64,000 bases of DNA from Streptomyces nymphaeiformis (GTDB taxonomy: Bacteria; Actinomycetota; Actinomycetes; Streptomycetales; Streptomycetaceae): contig NZ_JACHJY010000012.1 in the NCBI RefSeq assembly GCF_014203895.1, positions 213,283-277,282 on the forward strand, in the 5' to 3' direction. The notes beneath the pieces were generated by a model that saw nothing but the letters and a program-made list of their open reading frames with translations, had not been told where the DNA came from and did no database searches. Both the position numbers and the translations under genes were made by a program. Position 1 is the first letter of the stretch; every line of letters starts with the position of its first letter. Of the stretch, positions 63,940-64,000 are shown one piece after another.

Positions 63940-64000
63940 GGCGACGGGCTCCCCGAGCGGCCCGGGGGCGAACGGCTCGACGGTCTCCTCCCGCCGCAGC

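Overview
The window is from a Streptomyces-type chromosome. Coding sequence is very GC-rich with G/C third positions, GTG starts are common, and several genes are leaderless (a TANNNT hexamer 6-7 nt before the start). It carries Streptomyces hallmark genes: stand-alone groEL with CIRCE repeats, cdgB, nagK-nagA with a DasR site, hbpS-senS-senR, TerD, otsA/otsB and gpgS. From memory, the order of the housekeeping genes resembles the core region around groEL2 (SCO4296), nagKA and cdgB (SCO4281) of S. coelicolor. No tRNA, rRNA, CRISPR array or intact transposase was seen.

Layout. 1-6.4 kb: dihydrofolate-reductase-like protein, chloramphenicol phosphotransferase, two small conserved genes, an RpiR/MurR regulator with murQ (cell-wall sugar recycling), a secreted hydrolase and a solute-binding-like protein. 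6.5-14.7 kb: a large secreted FG-GAP protein, an SRPBCC protein, groEL, a cold-shock protein, a CysO/MoaD-like sulfur carrier and thrC. 15-17.5 kb: gpgS and otsA (glucosylglycerate and trehalose synthesis). 17.6-20.8 kb: an ECF-like sigma factor, two related exported proteins and a divergent Ser/Thr kinase.

20.8-31.0 kb is an accessory island and the most interesting part. It is bounded by direct repeats of the 3' end of a nucleotidyltransferase gene (intact copy 29238-29984, scarred copy 20837-20984, and a 20-bp copy at 30970-30989). Inside lies a ribosomal-peptide (RiPP) operon on the minus strand: a small protein, a radical SAM/SPASM maturase with an apparent +1 frameshift, a 61-residue precursor with two 13-residue repeats carrying FDN/WDN/FDN/WDD motifs (cyclophane or triceptide type), a pentapeptide-repeat protein that may give immunity, a possible Fe/2OG-type oxygenase and a GNAT acetyltransferase. 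Next to these are a truncated protein methyltransferase, a divergent XRE/TPR regulator, and a RepL-like winged-helix gene beside a stretch of inverted repeats that looks like an origin or operator.

31-43.7 kb returns to core genes: HxlR regulator and imine-reductase-like enzyme, M6 protease, otsB, DUF3263, a sugar-binding lipoprotein, the DasR-controlled nagK-nagA operon, a PfkB kinase, a carbohydrate-binding membrane protein and the diguanylate cyclase cdgB. 43.7-64 kb: flavin reductase, arfB, terD, GNAT, M1 peptidase lipoprotein, the haem/redox-sensing hbpS-senS-senR set, FAD monooxygenase, an ABC exporter beside a second two-component system, a second pentapeptide-repeat protein, oxidoreductases, a streptomycin/hydroxyurea-type kinase and an Mrr-nuclease/TerD fusion at the right edge.
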